Below are positions 1 to 8,025 of a stretch of 11,389 nt of DNA, one piece after another. Every line of letters begins with the position of its first letter. The stretch's first letter is position 1. The DNA is from Chloroflexota bacterium (GTDB lineage: Bacteria > Chloroflexota > Limnocylindria > Limnocylindrales > CSP1-4): the NCBI GenBank assembly GCA_021785115.1, contig JAJYGO010000430.1, positions 1 to 11,389 on the forward strand. Direction: 5' to 3'. Below the pieces are notes generated by a model, which saw only the letters and a list, made by a program, of their open reading frames with translations, was not told the DNA's origin and made no database searches. The position numbers and the translations under genes were made by a program.

Positions 1-970
1 CCTCGGCCGCCGGGCGGCGCAGCGAGGCGGCGACCGCGACGAGGACCCCCGCGACGACGAGTCCGCCGATCAGCCACGGGAGCCAGGCCAGGTCGGGCGT
101 CACGCCCGTCGCGGGGGTGACGCCCGGGCCGGGCGAGCCGAGGGGGCTCGTGCTCGGCAGCGGGGTCGGCAGAGGGCCTGCGCCGGACGGCGGCAGGAGC
201 TGGGCGACCGAGAGGAACGCCGACCCCACGACGAGCGCGAGCAGGTAGAGCAGGTAGCCGAGCAGCGGCGCGAGCGGCCCGGCGATCCCGATCAGCGCCG
301 TGAGCGCGGGCAGCCCGAGCAGCGCCGCCAGCGGGGCCCCGACGGCCGCGACGATCGCCGTGACCGCGGCGAGCAGGACGGCCCAGCGCCGGCGCGCGGC
401 GCGGTCGAGGGCCTCGACTCGCAGGTCGGCCAGGCGGCCGACGCCGAGCGCGACCAGCCCGGCCTCGACGTAGGTGAGGCTGGCCGCGAAGGCCGGGCCG
501 GCGTACGCGGGGTCGCGGGCGAGGCCGACGGCCGTCGCCCAGACCCAGAACGCGACGAGGCCGGCGATGCCCAGGCGCAGCAGCCGCTCCGCGACGATCG
601 CCTCGTCGTCGAGCTGCGCGTGCGCGGTGCCCCGGAGCAGCGCGATGCCGAGCAGCCACGGCGCGGCGTCGCGGGCGAGGGCGTCCGCGACCGACGCCGA
701 GCCCGGCGCGAGCGCGACCGCCCCCAGGGCCGCGGCGAGCGCGGCCCCGACGACCCACGCGGCGTACGCCCGACGTGACAGGCCGCGCAGGCTGCGGGCC
801 AGGACCAGCCCGGCAACCGCCGCCAGCCCGAAGGCCCCGATGTCGACCGCGGGCGTCCCGGTTCCGCCCAGCCACTGCGCCGCGAGCTGGAGGAGCGCCA
901 GCCAGGCGGCCTCCAGGCTGGCGGCCGCCAGGACGGCGAGGACCCGTTCAGTCGGCCAGCGCCAGCGCAT
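1..970 (-). CDS. Multi-pass membrane protein of the MoxR-DUF58 operon (3' end outside the window)
   Basis: The frame opens with ATG at 968-970 and stays open to the left edge, giving 323 residues without a stop. It overlaps the end of the DUF58 gene by 23 bases, so it is the third gene of that operon. The N-terminal ~257 residues are a series of hydrophobic segments (roughly 10-33, 41-60, 71-89, 132-152, 160-178, 196-218 and 220-257). A Pro/Gly/Ser/Thr-rich stretch follows at about 259-292 and contains a [10 protein letters not shown] repeat. One more transmembrane helix lies near 295-317, just before the edge. Third genes in MoxR-DUF58 operons often encode transglutaminase-like (TgpA) or DUF4129 membrane proteins. 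The layout here (helices, Pro-rich loop, last helix, then a missing C-terminal domain) suits a DUF4129-type protein, but the diagnostic domain would lie outside the window, so this is inference. No enzyme motif is visible in the part present. Confidence 0.75.
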   Translation of the reverse strand, partial: MRWRWPTERVLAVLAAASLEAAWLALLQLAAQWLGGTGTPAVDIGAFGLAAVAGLVLARSLRGLSRRAYAAWVVGAALAAALGAVALAPGSASVADALARDAAPWLLGIALLRGTAHAQLDDEAIVAERLLRLGIAGLVAFWVWATAVGLARDPAYAGPAFAASLTYVEAGLVALGVGRLADLRVEALDRAARRRWAVLLAAVTAIVAAVGAPLAALLGLPALTALIGIAGPLAPLLGYLLYLLALVVGSAFLSVAQLLPPSGAGPLPTPLPSTSPLGSPGPGVTPATGVTPDLAWLPWLIGGLVVAGVLVAVAASLRRPAAE

Positions 971-2180
971 CGGCGGTCCTCCAGTCCGGCTCGAGGACGG
1001 CCCGCTGGGCCGCGATCCCGGCCGCCCGGGCGCTGGCCACGGCGACCGCTGCGTCGGGGCCTAGCGCGACCAGCCGGACCGGGCGGCCCATCGCCGCGAG
1101 CCGTCGGAGGACGGGCAGGAAGTCGGCAGGGTCGCGGGCGCTGAGGGCGAGCACGGCGGTGGCGGGCGGCGTCCGGCGGCCGAGCTCGGCCAGGAGGCCG
1201 GCGAACGGCCGGGACGCCGAGCGGCTCAGGGCGGCCAGCTCGTCCGCGATCCTCACGACCTGGGCGGAGGCCGCGCTCGGCGGCAGGTACAGCGAGCGCT
1301 GGCGGAGCGTGCCGTAGCCGTTGGCGGCCAGGCCGCAGGCCACGCCCGAGTCCACCAGCTCTCGGGCGAGCGACATCGCCGTCGTGTACAGCGACTCGAC
1401 CAGGTCGTCGTCGTAGTGCCGCAGCCAGAACGGCCCGGGCACCGTCTGCGCGTCGCACGCGATGACCAGCTCCGCCGCGTGGGCGGGGTCGAGGCGGCGG
1501 CTGACCGGCCGGTGCAGCCGGGCGGTCGCCTTCCAGTGGACGCGGCGCAGCGGATCGCCCGGCTGGTAGGGCCGGACGCCCGCGAACAGGGCGGGGTCCT
1601 CGAACAGGCCCCGGCGCGTCCGGGTCGCGCCCGGCAGGAGGCTCACGGGTACCGCGGCCCGCACGGACAGGCTGCGCGGCACGACCCGGTAGTGGAGGCG
1701 CGGGCCGGTCTCCTCGTGCGCCTCGGACCGCTGCGCGAACAGGTCCGCGACTTGGAGCCGCGTGGCGTCCAGCTGGTACAGGCCGCGGCGGTCGGCCACG
1801 ATCCGGAGACGTCGGGTCACGCGCTCGAACGGGCCGACCGTCCAGGTCGTGCGCAGGATGGCGAAGCCCGGCAGCTCGGACCGCTCGAGCTCCCGCCCGT
1901 CCACGCGCGCCTCGACGCTCACGAAGTCCTCGACCTCGAGCCAGGGCACGGGCAGCAGCTTGGGGTTGTGGACGACGAGGTCCAGGCCGATCGTCTCCCC
2001 CACCACCGCTCGCCCGGCCGACAGGCGGCGCTCGTACGTCAGGCCCCGCAGCTCGAACCGCGCCCAAGGCGAGCGGGCGACCCAGACCAGCCCCACGATG
2101 ATCCCGACCGCGACCAGCGCAGGCGCCGCGAGGACGGCCCCCAGCACGACGAGCAGGAGCCCGGACCAGGCGCCGATCAT
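948..2180 (-). CDS. DUF58 domain protein
   Basis: This encodes 410 residues from an ATG at 2178-2180, which overlaps the MoxR stop as ATGA. Residues about 5-35 are hydrophobic and probably form one or two N-terminal membrane segments. A beta-rich region follows (about 40-170). The DUF58 signature is clear at 201-219: [19 protein letters not shown]. The C-terminal half resembles a von Willebrand A-like fold (LVIACDAQT near 238-246), as is usual in the family. DUF58 proteins pair with MoxR ATPases and are thought to be assembly or activation partners of membrane or envelope complexes. The substrate is unknown, and nothing in this window names it. Length and architecture are normal for the family. 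An in-frame upstream extension is open but has no support, because it runs across the whole MoxR gene in another frame. Confidence 0.9.
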   Translation of the reverse strand: MIGAWSGLLLVVLGAVLAAPALVAVGIIVGLVWVARSPWARFELRGLTYERRLSAGRAVVGETIGLDLVVHNPKLLPVPWLEVEDFVSVEARVDGRELERSELPGFAILRTTWTVGPFERVTRRLRIVADRRGLYQLDATRLQVADLFAQRSEAHEETGPRLHYRVVPRSLSVRAAVPVSLLPGATRTRRGLFEDPALFAGVRPYQPGDPLRRVHWKATARLHRPVSRRLDPAHAAELVIACDAQTVPGPFWLRHYDDDLVESLYTTAMSLARELVDSGVACGLAANGYGTLRQRSLYLPPSAASAQVVRIADELAALSRSASRPFAGLLAELGRRTPPATAVLALSARDPADFLPVLRRLAAMGRPVRLVALGPDAAVAVASARAAGIAAQRAVLEPDWRTADALALAD

Positions 2181-3172
2181 GGCCTGTGGCCGACCCGCCC
2201 GCCCCCGTCGATCGCGCTCGGCGGCGCCTCGACCGAGCCCAGGACCGCTGCGATCACGCCCGCCGCGGTGGCCCCCCGCAGCTGCGCGTCGAGGTCGAGC
2301 AGGACGCGGTGGGCGAGCACCGCGGACGCGACGGCCTTGACGTCGTCGGCGAGCGCGAACGCGCGGCCGTCGAGGAACGCCCACGCCTGTGCGGCTCGAT
2401 AGAGCGCGACGCTCGCGCGCGGACTGGCGCCGAGGCGCAGCTCCGGCCGCCGGCGGGTGGCCTGGACGAGCGCCACGACGTAGTCCTCGACCTCGTCGGC
2501 GACCTCGATGCCGCGGACCGTCTCGCGCATGGCGATGACGGCGCCGGGCTCGACCACGGGCCGCACGGCGTCGAGCGGCTCCGCGGCGGCGCGGTACCGG
2601 CTGGCGATCCGGCGCTCGCGGGCGCGGTCCGGGTAGCCCAGCGAGAGCCGGACGAGGAACCGGTCCAGCTGCGCCTCCGGGAGCGCGAACGTGCCCTCGA
2701 GCTCGATCGGGTTCTGGGTCGCCAGGACGAGGAAGGGGTCGGGCAGCTCGCGGGTCAGGCCCTCGATCGAGACCTGGTCCTCGGCCATCGCCTCGAGCAG
2801 CGCGGACTGGGTGCGCGGGGTGGCGCGGTTGACCTCGTCCACCAGGAGCACGTTGGTGAAGATCGGCCCGGGCACGAACCGGAAGTGGTCGCCCTCGAGC
2901 AGGCTCGCCCCGAGGACGTCGCTCGGCAGCAGGTCCGGGGTCCCCTGGATGCGGCCGAACGACAGGCCCAGCGCCCGGCTGAAGGCCCGCGTCAGGAGCG
3001 TCTTGCCGACGCCCGGCACGTCCTCGAGGAGCGCGTGCCCGTGGGCGACCAGGGCGACCGCGAGCAGGCGCAGGGGCTCGTCGTCGACGAGAACCGCCGA
3101 GTCCACGGCGTCGCGCAGCGCCGACCAGAATCCCCTGCCCTCGGGGTGGTGGGTCGTCGCTCGCTCTGCCAC
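2177..3172 (-). CDS. MoxR-type AAA+ ATPase
   Basis: This encodes a 331-residue ATPase of the MoxR/RavA branch of AAA+ proteins. Visible motifs in order are Walker A EDVPGVGKT (50-58), Walker B LLVDE followed by VNRA (109-117), sensor 1 ATQNP (151-155), the arginine-finger region LPEAQLDRF (164-172) and sensor 2 GASPRA (248-253). All are intact, so the protein should bind and hydrolyse ATP. MoxR ATPases act as chaperones that mature or activate partner complexes, usually with the DUF58 protein encoded next to them. The start is GTG at 3170-3172, preceded by AGAGG (3182-3186) nine bases upstream. It is the first gene of the operon and its stop overlaps the DUF58 start by four bases (2177-2180). 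It is transcribed divergently from the reductase-like gene, with about 124 bases between the two starts. Confidence 0.95.
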   Translation of the reverse strand: MAERATTHHPEGRGFWSALRDAVDSAVLVDDEPLRLLAVALVAHGHALLEDVPGVGKTLLTRAFSRALGLSFGRIQGTPDLLPSDVLGASLLEGDHFRFVPGPIFTNVLLVDEVNRATPRTQSALLEAMAEDQVSIEGLTRELPDPFLVLATQNPIELEGTFALPEAQLDRFLVRLSLGYPDRARERRIASRYRAAAEPLDAVRPVVEPGAVIAMRETVRGIEVADEVEDYVVALVQATRRRPELRLGASPRASVALYRAAQAWAFLDGRAFALADDVKAVASAVLAHRVLLDLDAQLRGATAAGVIAAVLGSVEAPPSAIDGGGRVGHRP

Positions 3173-3281
3173 GGATCGCCGCCTCTCGTCGGAGTGCCAT
3201 AGTCGACAGCCTGCTGCCGCCCGTGCACGGTACAGGAGGCGGACGCCCGGCGCCGGGCGGTCGTATCGTCCACCCAGCCAC

Positions 3282-3290
3282 GGAGGAGGA
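3282..3290 (+). promoter_or_regulatory. Strong Shine-Dalgarno site fixing the start of the reductase-like gene
   Basis: GGAGGAGGA lies six bases before the ATG at 3297. A GTG at 3294 is in frame but only three bases from the site, so the ATG is preferred. The frame is open far upstream, so this site is what decides the start. Confidence 0.8.
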
Positions 3291-3296
3291 CTGGTG

Positions 3297-3860
3297 ATGC
3301 GCCGCGTGACCTACTCGATGGGCGTCTCGCTCGACGGCTACATCACGGGGCCGGACGGCACCCTGGACTGGACGGCGCCCGACGAGGAGGTCTTCCGCTT
3401 CTGGATCGACGAGATCCGCGGCGTCGACGTCCACGTGATGGGACGCCGGCTGTACGAGACGATGCTGTACTGGGAGACGGCCGACCGGGACCCGACGCTC
3501 GGCGACGCGGGGCGCGAGTGGACCGCGCTCTGGAAGCCGCTCCCGAAGGTGGTGTTCTCGACCACGCTGTCGGCGGTGGAGGGCAACGCCCGCCTGGCGG
3601 CTGCCGGCCTCGCGGCGGAGATCGAGCGCCTCGGGGGCGAGCCGGGGGAGGGCGAGATCGCGATCGGCGGCGCGACGCTCGCCGCCGAGGCGGCCGCGCT
3701 CGGGCTGATCGACGAGTACCGGGCCGTGGTCTACCCGGTCCTCCTCGGCGGCGGCACGCCGTTCTTCCCGCGGGGCGAGCGCCGGGTGGACCTCGACCTT
3801 GTCGAGAGCCGCACCCTCAGCCCGCGCGTCGTCTACCTCCGCTACCGCGTGGTGCGGTAG
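3297..3860 (+). CDS. Dihydrofolate reductase family protein (RibD C-terminal-like)
   Basis: The protein is 187 residues, a usual length for the stand-alone RibD_C/YwjB-like reductases. Typical features are the N-terminal strand with MGVSLDGYITGPDG (8-21), VMGRRLYETM (48-56 region), the nucleotide-binding IGGATLA (123-129), and LIDEYRAVVYPVLLGGG followed by TPFF (137-157). Members of this family bind NAD(P)H in a DHFR fold, but their substrates are mostly unknown. This should not be called folA or ribD without further evidence, because the deaminase half of RibD is absent. It is a single gene on the plus strand, divergent from the MoxR operon and convergent with the esterase gene, so it is probably transcribed alone. 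I found no convincing -35/-10 pair in the 124-base gap before it. The long in-frame upstream extension is antisense to MoxR and not coding. Confidence 0.9.
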   Translation: MRRVTYSMGVSLDGYITGPDGTLDWTAPDEEVFRFWIDEIRGVDVHVMGRRLYETMLYWETADRDPTLGDAGREWTALWKPLPKVVFSTTLSAVEGNARLAAAGLAAEIERLGGEPGEGEIAIGGATLAAEAAALGLIDEYRAVVYPVLLGGGTPFFPRGERRVDLDLVESRTLSPRVVYLRYRVVR

Positions 3861-3905
3861 CGGGCATGGCCACGACCTGGGCGGCCGCGGACGGTCGGCG
3901 GGCCA

Positions 3906-3920
3906 GGCCGGGACCCGGCC
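3906..3920. terminator. Possible bidirectional hairpin between convergent genes
   Basis: A perfect inverted repeat, GGCCGGG-A-CCCGGCC, lies in the 63-base gap between the stops of the reductase-like gene (3860) and the esterase gene (3924). Its place fits a shared terminator. There is no T-run on either side, so it would not be a classical intrinsic terminator, and GC-rich inverted repeats occur easily by chance here. Confidence 0.35.
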
Positions 3921-3923
3921 CGG

Positions 3924-4967
3924 TCAGGCGAGCCGCTCGGCCAGGTAGCGGATGGCGATCGGGTAGCGGTACTCGATCCCGCCGTGCTTGGCGGGGAACA
4001 GCTCGAAGAACGGCTCGACCGACCCGGCTGCCAGGCACGCGCGCCGGAACGCCTCCGCCCCGAGGTCGAGGTAGTACTCGTCCTGGGCGCCGGCGTCGAT
4101 GTAGACCGCGCGCAGCGAGCGCAGGGCCGCCGCGCCCTCGGGGGTCCGCGCCATCCGGACCGGGTCCCAGCGCAGCCAGCGCGCCCAGACCTCGGGGTCG
4201 AGCTCGCCGGTCGCGATGTCGAACGGGAGCCGGACCGTGCCGTCCTCGTCGGCCGAGTAGGCCGCCGCGTAGCCGACCGACTCGAGGATGGGCTGGTCGT
4301 CGGGCCTGGTGAACGCCGGGCGGGAGCGGAAGTCCGCCCAGAACCGCTCGACCGATCCCTCGTAGTGGTCGCGCAGCGCCCGGGCGGCGGCCGGGAACAT
4401 CGACCCGTAGCAGGCCTCGAACAGGGCGTCGCCGGCGTGCGTCGCGAGGCCGCCGAACAGGTCCGGCCGGAGCATCGGCGTGACCATCGCCCCGTAGCCC
4501 CCGCTCGACTTGCCGGTGATGCCGCGGTGCTCGGGGGCCGCCTTGGTGCGGTAGCGGGCGTCGACGAACGGGACCACCTCCTCGCACAGGTACGTGTGGT
4601 ACCGGCCGGTGCCCGGCGAGTCGAGGAACTGGCTGCCGCCGTACGAGGTCCAGCAGTCCACGAACACGACCAGCGCCGGGGGCGGCGCGCCGTCGCCGGG
4701 GCCCTCCCCCGCGAACAGCGCGTCGATGTTCTCGGGCGTCGTCGGCCTGAAGGCGGACCGGTTGCGCCACATGTCGATCTGGCCGGTCATCCCCTGGATC
4801 AGGTAGATCGCCGGGTAGCGGCGCTCCGCGTCGTCGTCGTAGCCCGGCGGCGTGTACACCCAGACCGGCCGCTCCGCCGGGTCCCCCAGCCGGTTCCCCC
4901 GGAGCGCCCGGCTCTCGATCGTCAGTTCGTCGATGCGCCCGTGGAAGGGCCGCGACCAGGGTCGCAC
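3924..4967 (-). CDS. Putative esterase (esterase D / Fes-like alpha/beta hydrolase)
   Basis: The protein has 347 residues from the GTG at 4965-4967. I prefer this start because GAGGAG sits seven bases before it. A GTG 24 bases upstream (4989-4991) would give 355 residues with a weaker site. Numbering here uses the 355-residue form. An N-terminal strand region reads RPVWVYTPPGY (41-51). The nucleophile elbow is GKSSGGYGA (160-168), with Ser162 as the likely nucleophile in the GxSxGG pattern of PF00756-type esterases. YIDAGAQDEYY (297-307) carries a candidate acid (Asp304), and KHGGIEY (335-341) carries the candidate His336. No signal peptide is visible, so a cytoplasmic enzyme is likely. The substrate cannot be predicted. 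The gene lies 121 bases after the hydrogenase operon on the same strand. A TACGAT -10-like hexamer at 5034-5039 could give it its own promoter, but this is weak. Confidence 0.88.
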   Translation of the reverse strand: MRPWSRPFHGRIDELTIESRALRGNRLGDPAERPVWVYTPPGYDDDAERRYPAIYLIQGMTGQIDMWRNRSAFRPTTPENIDALFAGEGPGDGAPPPALVVFVDCWTSYGGSQFLDSPGTGRYHTYLCEEVVPFVDARYRTKAAPEHRGITGKSSGGYGAMVTPMLRPDLFGGLATHAGDALFEACYGSMFPAAARALRDHYEGSVERFWADFRSRPAFTRPDDQPILESVGYAAAYSADEDGTVRLPFDIATGELDPEVWARWLRWDPVRMARTPEGAAALRSLRAVYIDAGAQDEYYLDLGAEAFRRACLAAGSVEPFFELFPAKHGGIEYRYPIAIRYLAERLA

Positions 4968-4974
4968 GGGGTGG

Positions 4975-4980
4975 CTCCTC
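4975..4980 (-). promoter_or_regulatory. Shine-Dalgarno site supporting the shorter esterase start
   Basis: GAGGAG on the minus strand lies seven bases before the GTG at 4965-4967. It falls inside the reading frame if the upstream GTG at 4989-4991 is used, so it favours the shorter protein. Confidence 0.6.
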
Positions 4981-5088
4981 AGCTTCGTCACCGGGCGTGG
5001 CCCACCCCTGCGACGGGCAGGCTTGAGGGGGCCATCGTACCCGCCCGCACCGCGCGCAGCCGACGCTCCCAGCGCTCGGCCAACGTGG

Positions 5089-6549
5089 CTATCGCTCCGT
5101 GCAGGAGAGGCAGGGGTCGATCGAGAGGAGGGCGACCGGCACCGCCGCCATCTGCGTCCCCGGCAGCATCCTCACCAGCGCCGGCAGGTTCGCGAACGTG
5201 GGCGTCCGGATCCTGACGCGGGACGGGCACGGCCCGCCGTCGGCCGCGACGTAGTAGAAGAGCTCCCCGCGGGGCGCCTCGACGCGGGCGATCGCCTCGC
5301 CGCGGAGGATGGGCGGCACCCGGACCCGCAGCGGACCGGGGGCCGTCTCGAGGAGCGCCAGCGTCTCCCGGCAGAGCGCGAGCGAGCGGCCGATCTCGCG
5401 CCAGCGCACGAGGACGCGCGCGAGGGCGTCGCCGCCGGTCTCGACGACCGGCTCGACCGCGAGCTCGTCGTATCCGGCGTATCCGGTGAGGCGGACGTCG
5501 AGCGCGACGCCCGAGGCGCGCGCGGTCGGGCCCACGGCCCCGAGCGCGGCTGCGTCCTCGTGCGTGATCCGGCCGACTCCCGCGAGCCGCCGCGCCAGCG
5601 CCTCGTCGCCGAGGACGAACGGCGCGATCCCGTCGAGATCGGTCTCGAGCTCGTCGAGCCTCCGCCGCACGAAGCCGAGGTCGGCGACGGGCAGGTCGGC
5701 GCGGACGCCGCCGAGGACCGCGATCGAGATGATGACCCGCGCGCCGGCCGTGGCCGCAAACAGGTCGAGGATGCCCTCTCGGACGCGCCAGCAGGACTGG
5801 AAGAGTGCCTCGAACCCGATCGAGTCGGCCGCGAGCCCGAGCCAGAGCAGGTGGGAGTGGAGGCGGGTCAGCTCGAAGAAGAACGTCCGGATGAGCCGGG
5901 CCCGTCGCGGGACCTCGACGCCCGCGAGCGCCTCGACCGCCTGGGCGTACGCGACGCCGTGCGCGACGGAGCAGATGCCGCAGACGCGCTCGAGCAGCAG
6001 GACGTCCTCGTCGAACGGCCGGCGCTCCGCCTCGGCCTCGATCGCGCGATGGACGTAGCCGAGGCCGAGGGACACGTCGGCCACCACGTCGCCGTGGAGC
6101 GAGAGCTCGAGCTGGATCGGCTCGGCGAGGACGGGGTGCTGGGGCCCGAACGGCACGACGGTCGTCGGCCGCTCGGACGGAGGCCCGGCCGTCTCGGCGG
6201 GCGTCTCGGCCGCCTCGCCGTCCGAGACGACGAGGTCTCGGTAGAGCCTGCCGCCGTAGTCGAGCGCCATGCCCGTGACGGGGACCGCCTGGAGCTCGTG
6301 CATCTCGTTCTCGACGAGGTAGGCGCCCGGGCAGCTCTCGTCGATGGCGGGGACGTGCCCACCGCGGCCGACCTCGAGCCGCAGATGCGCGAGGCGTCCG
6401 CCGCGCTCGAAGTGGTAGAGGACCGTCCAGCCGCCGTCCCGCGGCAGGGCGGTCGCGGTGACGAACCGCCAGCCCTGTTCGCGCAGCCGGCGCGCCTCCG
6501 CGGGCAGCTCGGCGGCCCCGACCAGGCGGGAGTCGAGCGCGGCTCTCAT
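5089..6549 (-). CDS. Group 4 [NiFe]-hydrogenase large subunit, NuoC-NuoD (EchD-EchE) fusion
   Basis: This 486-residue catalytic subunit is built like HycE/HyfG. Residues 1 to about 110 form a NuoC/30-kDa-like domain, with a degenerate family motif in YLVENEMHEL (78-87). A Pro/Glu/Ala linker spans about 110-130, and the NuoD/49-kDa-like hydrogenase domain runs from about 131 to the end. The first nickel motif is RVCGICSVAH (188-197), with Cys190, Cys193 and His197. The second is DPCLSC (478-483), with Cys480 and Cys483, so all four Ni-Fe ligands are present. GPQHPVLAEPIQ (135-146) and GARVIISIAVLGGVRADL (269-286) resemble EchE-type group 4 enzymes, and EAPRGE (424-429) is also conserved. The protein ends three residues after the last cysteine. 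It thus lacks the C-terminal extension removed by HycI-type proteases, as reported for EchE and CooH. The enzyme should reduce protons or oxidise H2 on the cytoplasmic face of the membrane. The ATG overlaps the small-subunit stop as ATGA (6546-6549). Confidence 0.93.
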   Translation of the reverse strand: MRAALDSRLVGAAELPAEARRLREQGWRFVTATALPRDGGWTVLYHFERGGRLAHLRLEVGRGGHVPAIDESCPGAYLVENEMHELQAVPVTGMALDYGGRLYRDLVVSDGEAAETPAETAGPPSERPTTVVPFGPQHPVLAEPIQLELSLHGDVVADVSLGLGYVHRAIEAEAERRPFDEDVLLLERVCGICSVAHGVAYAQAVEALAGVEVPRRARLIRTFFFELTRLHSHLLWLGLAADSIGFEALFQSCWRVREGILDLFAATAGARVIISIAVLGGVRADLPVADLGFVRRRLDELETDLDGIAPFVLGDEALARRLAGVGRITHEDAAALGAVGPTARASGVALDVRLTGYAGYDELAVEPVVETGGDALARVLVRWREIGRSLALCRETLALLETAPGPLRVRVPPILRGEAIARVEAPRGELFYYVAADGGPCPSRVRIRTPTFANLPALVRMLPGTQMAAVPVALLSIDPCLSCTER

Positions 6550-7127
6550 GGGACGGTGACGCTCTCGAGGTCGGCGTCGTGCGCGTCAATCGCCGGGTCG
6601 ACCTGCCCCTTGGCCGGCCGGTCGTCCGGGGCGACGCGCAGGGGCTCGGGTCGCGACGGCCCCCCGGACGGAGAGCGCGGCGGCCGTACGTCCGCGAGCA
6701 GCGGGACGGCATCGATGATCCCGGCCAGGATCCGCCAGGGGGGCGGTGGGCAGCCCGGGACGAAGACGTCGACCGGGACAACCTCGCCCACGCCGCCGAG
6801 GACGTTGGACGCGCCGCGGAAGATCCCGCCGTGCGCCGCGCACGACCCCGCCGCCACGACGACCTTGGGCTCGAGCATCTGGTCGTAGACGGCCCGCAGG
6901 ACCTCGGCATTCCGCGGGTTGGCGGGCCCCGTGACGACGAGCACGTCCGCCTGGCGCGGGTCGCCCACGTTGACCACCCCGAGCCGCTCCGCGGAGTAGC
7001 GCGGCGTGAGCATGTCGAGCACCTCGATGTCGCAGCCGTTGCAGCCGCCGCAGTCGAAGTGGACGAGCCAGGGCGAGCGCACCCGCGATCGGCGCACCCA
7101 TCGCCGGAAGGGGCGGTCGGCGCTCAT
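6546..7127 (-). CDS. Group 4 [NiFe]-hydrogenase small subunit (NuoB/EchC/HyfI-like)
   Basis: The protein is 193 residues and should pass electrons to and from the Ni-Fe site through one [4Fe-4S] cluster. The N-terminal part has CGGCNGCDIE (26-35), where Cys29 and Cys32 are the hydrogenase-type CxxC; complex I NuoB has adjacent cysteines instead. GSCA supplies Cys96 and PGCPP supplies Cys126, completing four likely ligands. Cys26 is extra. After the core, from about residue 148, a Pro/Arg/Asp-rich tail of some 45 residues has no clear fold; small subunits of Ech type are often shorter. The start is ATG at 7125-7127, overlapping the NuoH-like stop as ATGA and preceded by AAAGGGG (7135-7141) seven bases upstream. 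A longer in-frame opening to 7202 is rejected because it begins with an Arg-rich stretch antisense in character and runs inside the NuoH-like gene. Confidence 0.93.
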   Translation of the reverse strand: MSADRPFRRWVRRSRVRSPWLVHFDCGGCNGCDIEVLDMLTPRYSAERLGVVNVGDPRQADVLVVTGPANPRNAEVLRAVYDQMLEPKVVVAAGSCAAHGGIFRGASNVLGGVGEVVPVDVFVPGCPPPPWRILAGIIDAVPLLADVRPPRSPSGGPSRPEPLRVAPDDRPAKGQVDPAIDAHDADLESVTVP

Positions 7128-8005
7128 CCCATCGCCCCTTTCGTCGAGGCGAGGACCGCCGTCACCAGCGCGATCGCCGCGCCGCCGCCGCCGACGGCCC
7201 ACGCGATCGCGAGCGCCGCTCGCCAGGTCGCGCGGGGCAGGGTGTTGTCGGCGACGATCACGATCGCGTAGAGCGCGGCGACGAGCGCGGCAGCCACGAC
7301 GGGCAGTCGAGCGGCGGCGAGGACGATGAGCGCGAGGATGACGGCCGCCTCGTACCAGTGCCCGAGCTCCGCGATCGCGAGCCAGCCTCCGGCCATCTCC
7401 GTCGTGGAGCCCTTCACGAGCTCCTGGTGCCCGTGATGGGAGCTCGCGAGGTCGAAGGGCGACTTGCGCAGGGTCGCCGACAGGAGGACCGCGAGCGGAA
7501 GGGCGAGGGTGGGCACGGCGACCATGTACGGCGAGCCCGCTGCGATCGCGGCGCTCGAGAACGATCCAGCCGCCAGCGCGTACGCGACGACGACGAGGAT
7601 GAGGAGGGGCTCGGTCGCCACGAGGACGACGAGCTCGCGCCCCGCGCCCAGCTGCGCGAAGGGCGACTCGACCGCCGACGCCGCCAGGATGAACGACAGG
7701 TTCGCCGCTCCGAGGACGAGGACCGCGACGAGCAGGTCCCCGCCGGCCAGGATGAGCGCGAACGAACCGGCGGCCAAGACGAGGTGCGCGGCCAGGAGTC
7801 CCGCCGCGACCCGGTCGCTCCCCGCGCTCGCCTTGGCCAGCAGCTTCGTGACGTCGTAGAGCGGCTGCAGGACCGGCGGCCCGACGCGCAGCTGCACCGC
7901 CGCGTTCGCCTTGCGGTCGACTCCGATCAGCAGGCCCACCGCGACCGGCGCGAGAAGCGTCCCGCCTGCGACGACCAGGGCGGCGAGAGGGTCGAGCGGG
8001 ATCAT
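7124..8005 (-). CDS. Hydrogenase membrane anchor subunit (NuoH/EchB/HyfC-like)
   Basis: The protein is 293 residues from the ATG at 8003-8005 and has about eight hydrophobic helices. This subunit joins the peripheral hydrogenase arm to the ion-pumping module. Family motifs are QLRVGPP followed by LQPLYDVTKLL (38-56), SPFDLASSHHGHQELVKG (182-199) with Glu195, and TTEMAGG (201-207) with Glu203. This acidic loop belongs to the charged path between the catalytic site and the membrane in complex I relatives. The start at 8005 is chosen because GAGGAGG (8014-8020) lies eight bases upstream. An ATG at 8027-8029 overlapping the NuoL-like stop as ATGA would add eight residues (MSDEEDVA) but has no ribosome binding site of its own. 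The gene's stop overlaps the small-subunit start by four bases. The far longer in-frame extension upstream is antisense-type low-complexity Arg/Gly/Pro sequence inside the NuoL-like gene. Confidence 0.92.
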   Translation of the reverse strand: MIPLDPLAALVVAGGTLLAPVAVGLLIGVDRKANAAVQLRVGPPVLQPLYDVTKLLAKASAGSDRVAAGLLAAHLVLAAGSFALILAGGDLLVAVLVLGAANLSFILAASAVESPFAQLGAGRELVVLVATEPLLILVVVAYALAAGSFSSAAIAAGSPYMVAVPTLALPLAVLLSATLRKSPFDLASSHHGHQELVKGSTTEMAGGWLAIAELGHWYEAAVILALIVLAAARLPVVAAALVAALYAIVIVADNTLPRATWRAALAIAWAVGGGGAAIALVTAVLASTKGAMG

Positions 8006-8013
8006 CGCCACGT

Positions 8014-8020
8014 CCTCCTC
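8014..8020 (-). promoter_or_regulatory. Shine-Dalgarno site deciding the NuoH-like start
   Basis: GAGGAGG on the minus strand is eight bases before the ATG at 8003-8005 and lies within the first codons of the alternative start at 8029. It is the best ribosome binding site of the hydrogenase operon. Confidence 0.6.
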
Positions 8021-8025
8021 ATCGC

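Noticed and set aside
259..292. Nothing encoded: possible tandem repeat DNA around the Pro-rich linker of the first gene (actual DNA near 90-200)
   Set aside because: The repeat is two short GVTP units at protein level, too short to call a repeat feature.
292..2067. A 591-residue open frame on the minus strand
   Set aside because: It is Arg/Pro/Gly-rich low-complexity sequence out of frame with the DUF58 and membrane protein genes, a product of high GC.
3924..4770. A second overlapping minus-strand frame within the esterase gene (317-residue frame starting at 4770)
   Set aside because: It is a shadow frame without motifs; the esterase frame carries the nucleophile elbow and the Asp and His candidates.
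5089..6549. A cofactor-free hydrogenase-related (Ehr-type) complex
   Set aside because: Such proteins lose the nickel-binding cysteines; all four are present here.
4852..6888. A 678-residue open frame on the plus strand antisense to the hydrogenase genes
   Set aside because: It has antisense composition (Arg, Asp, Glu, Gly), no family motif, and is fully covered by the conserved minus-strand genes.
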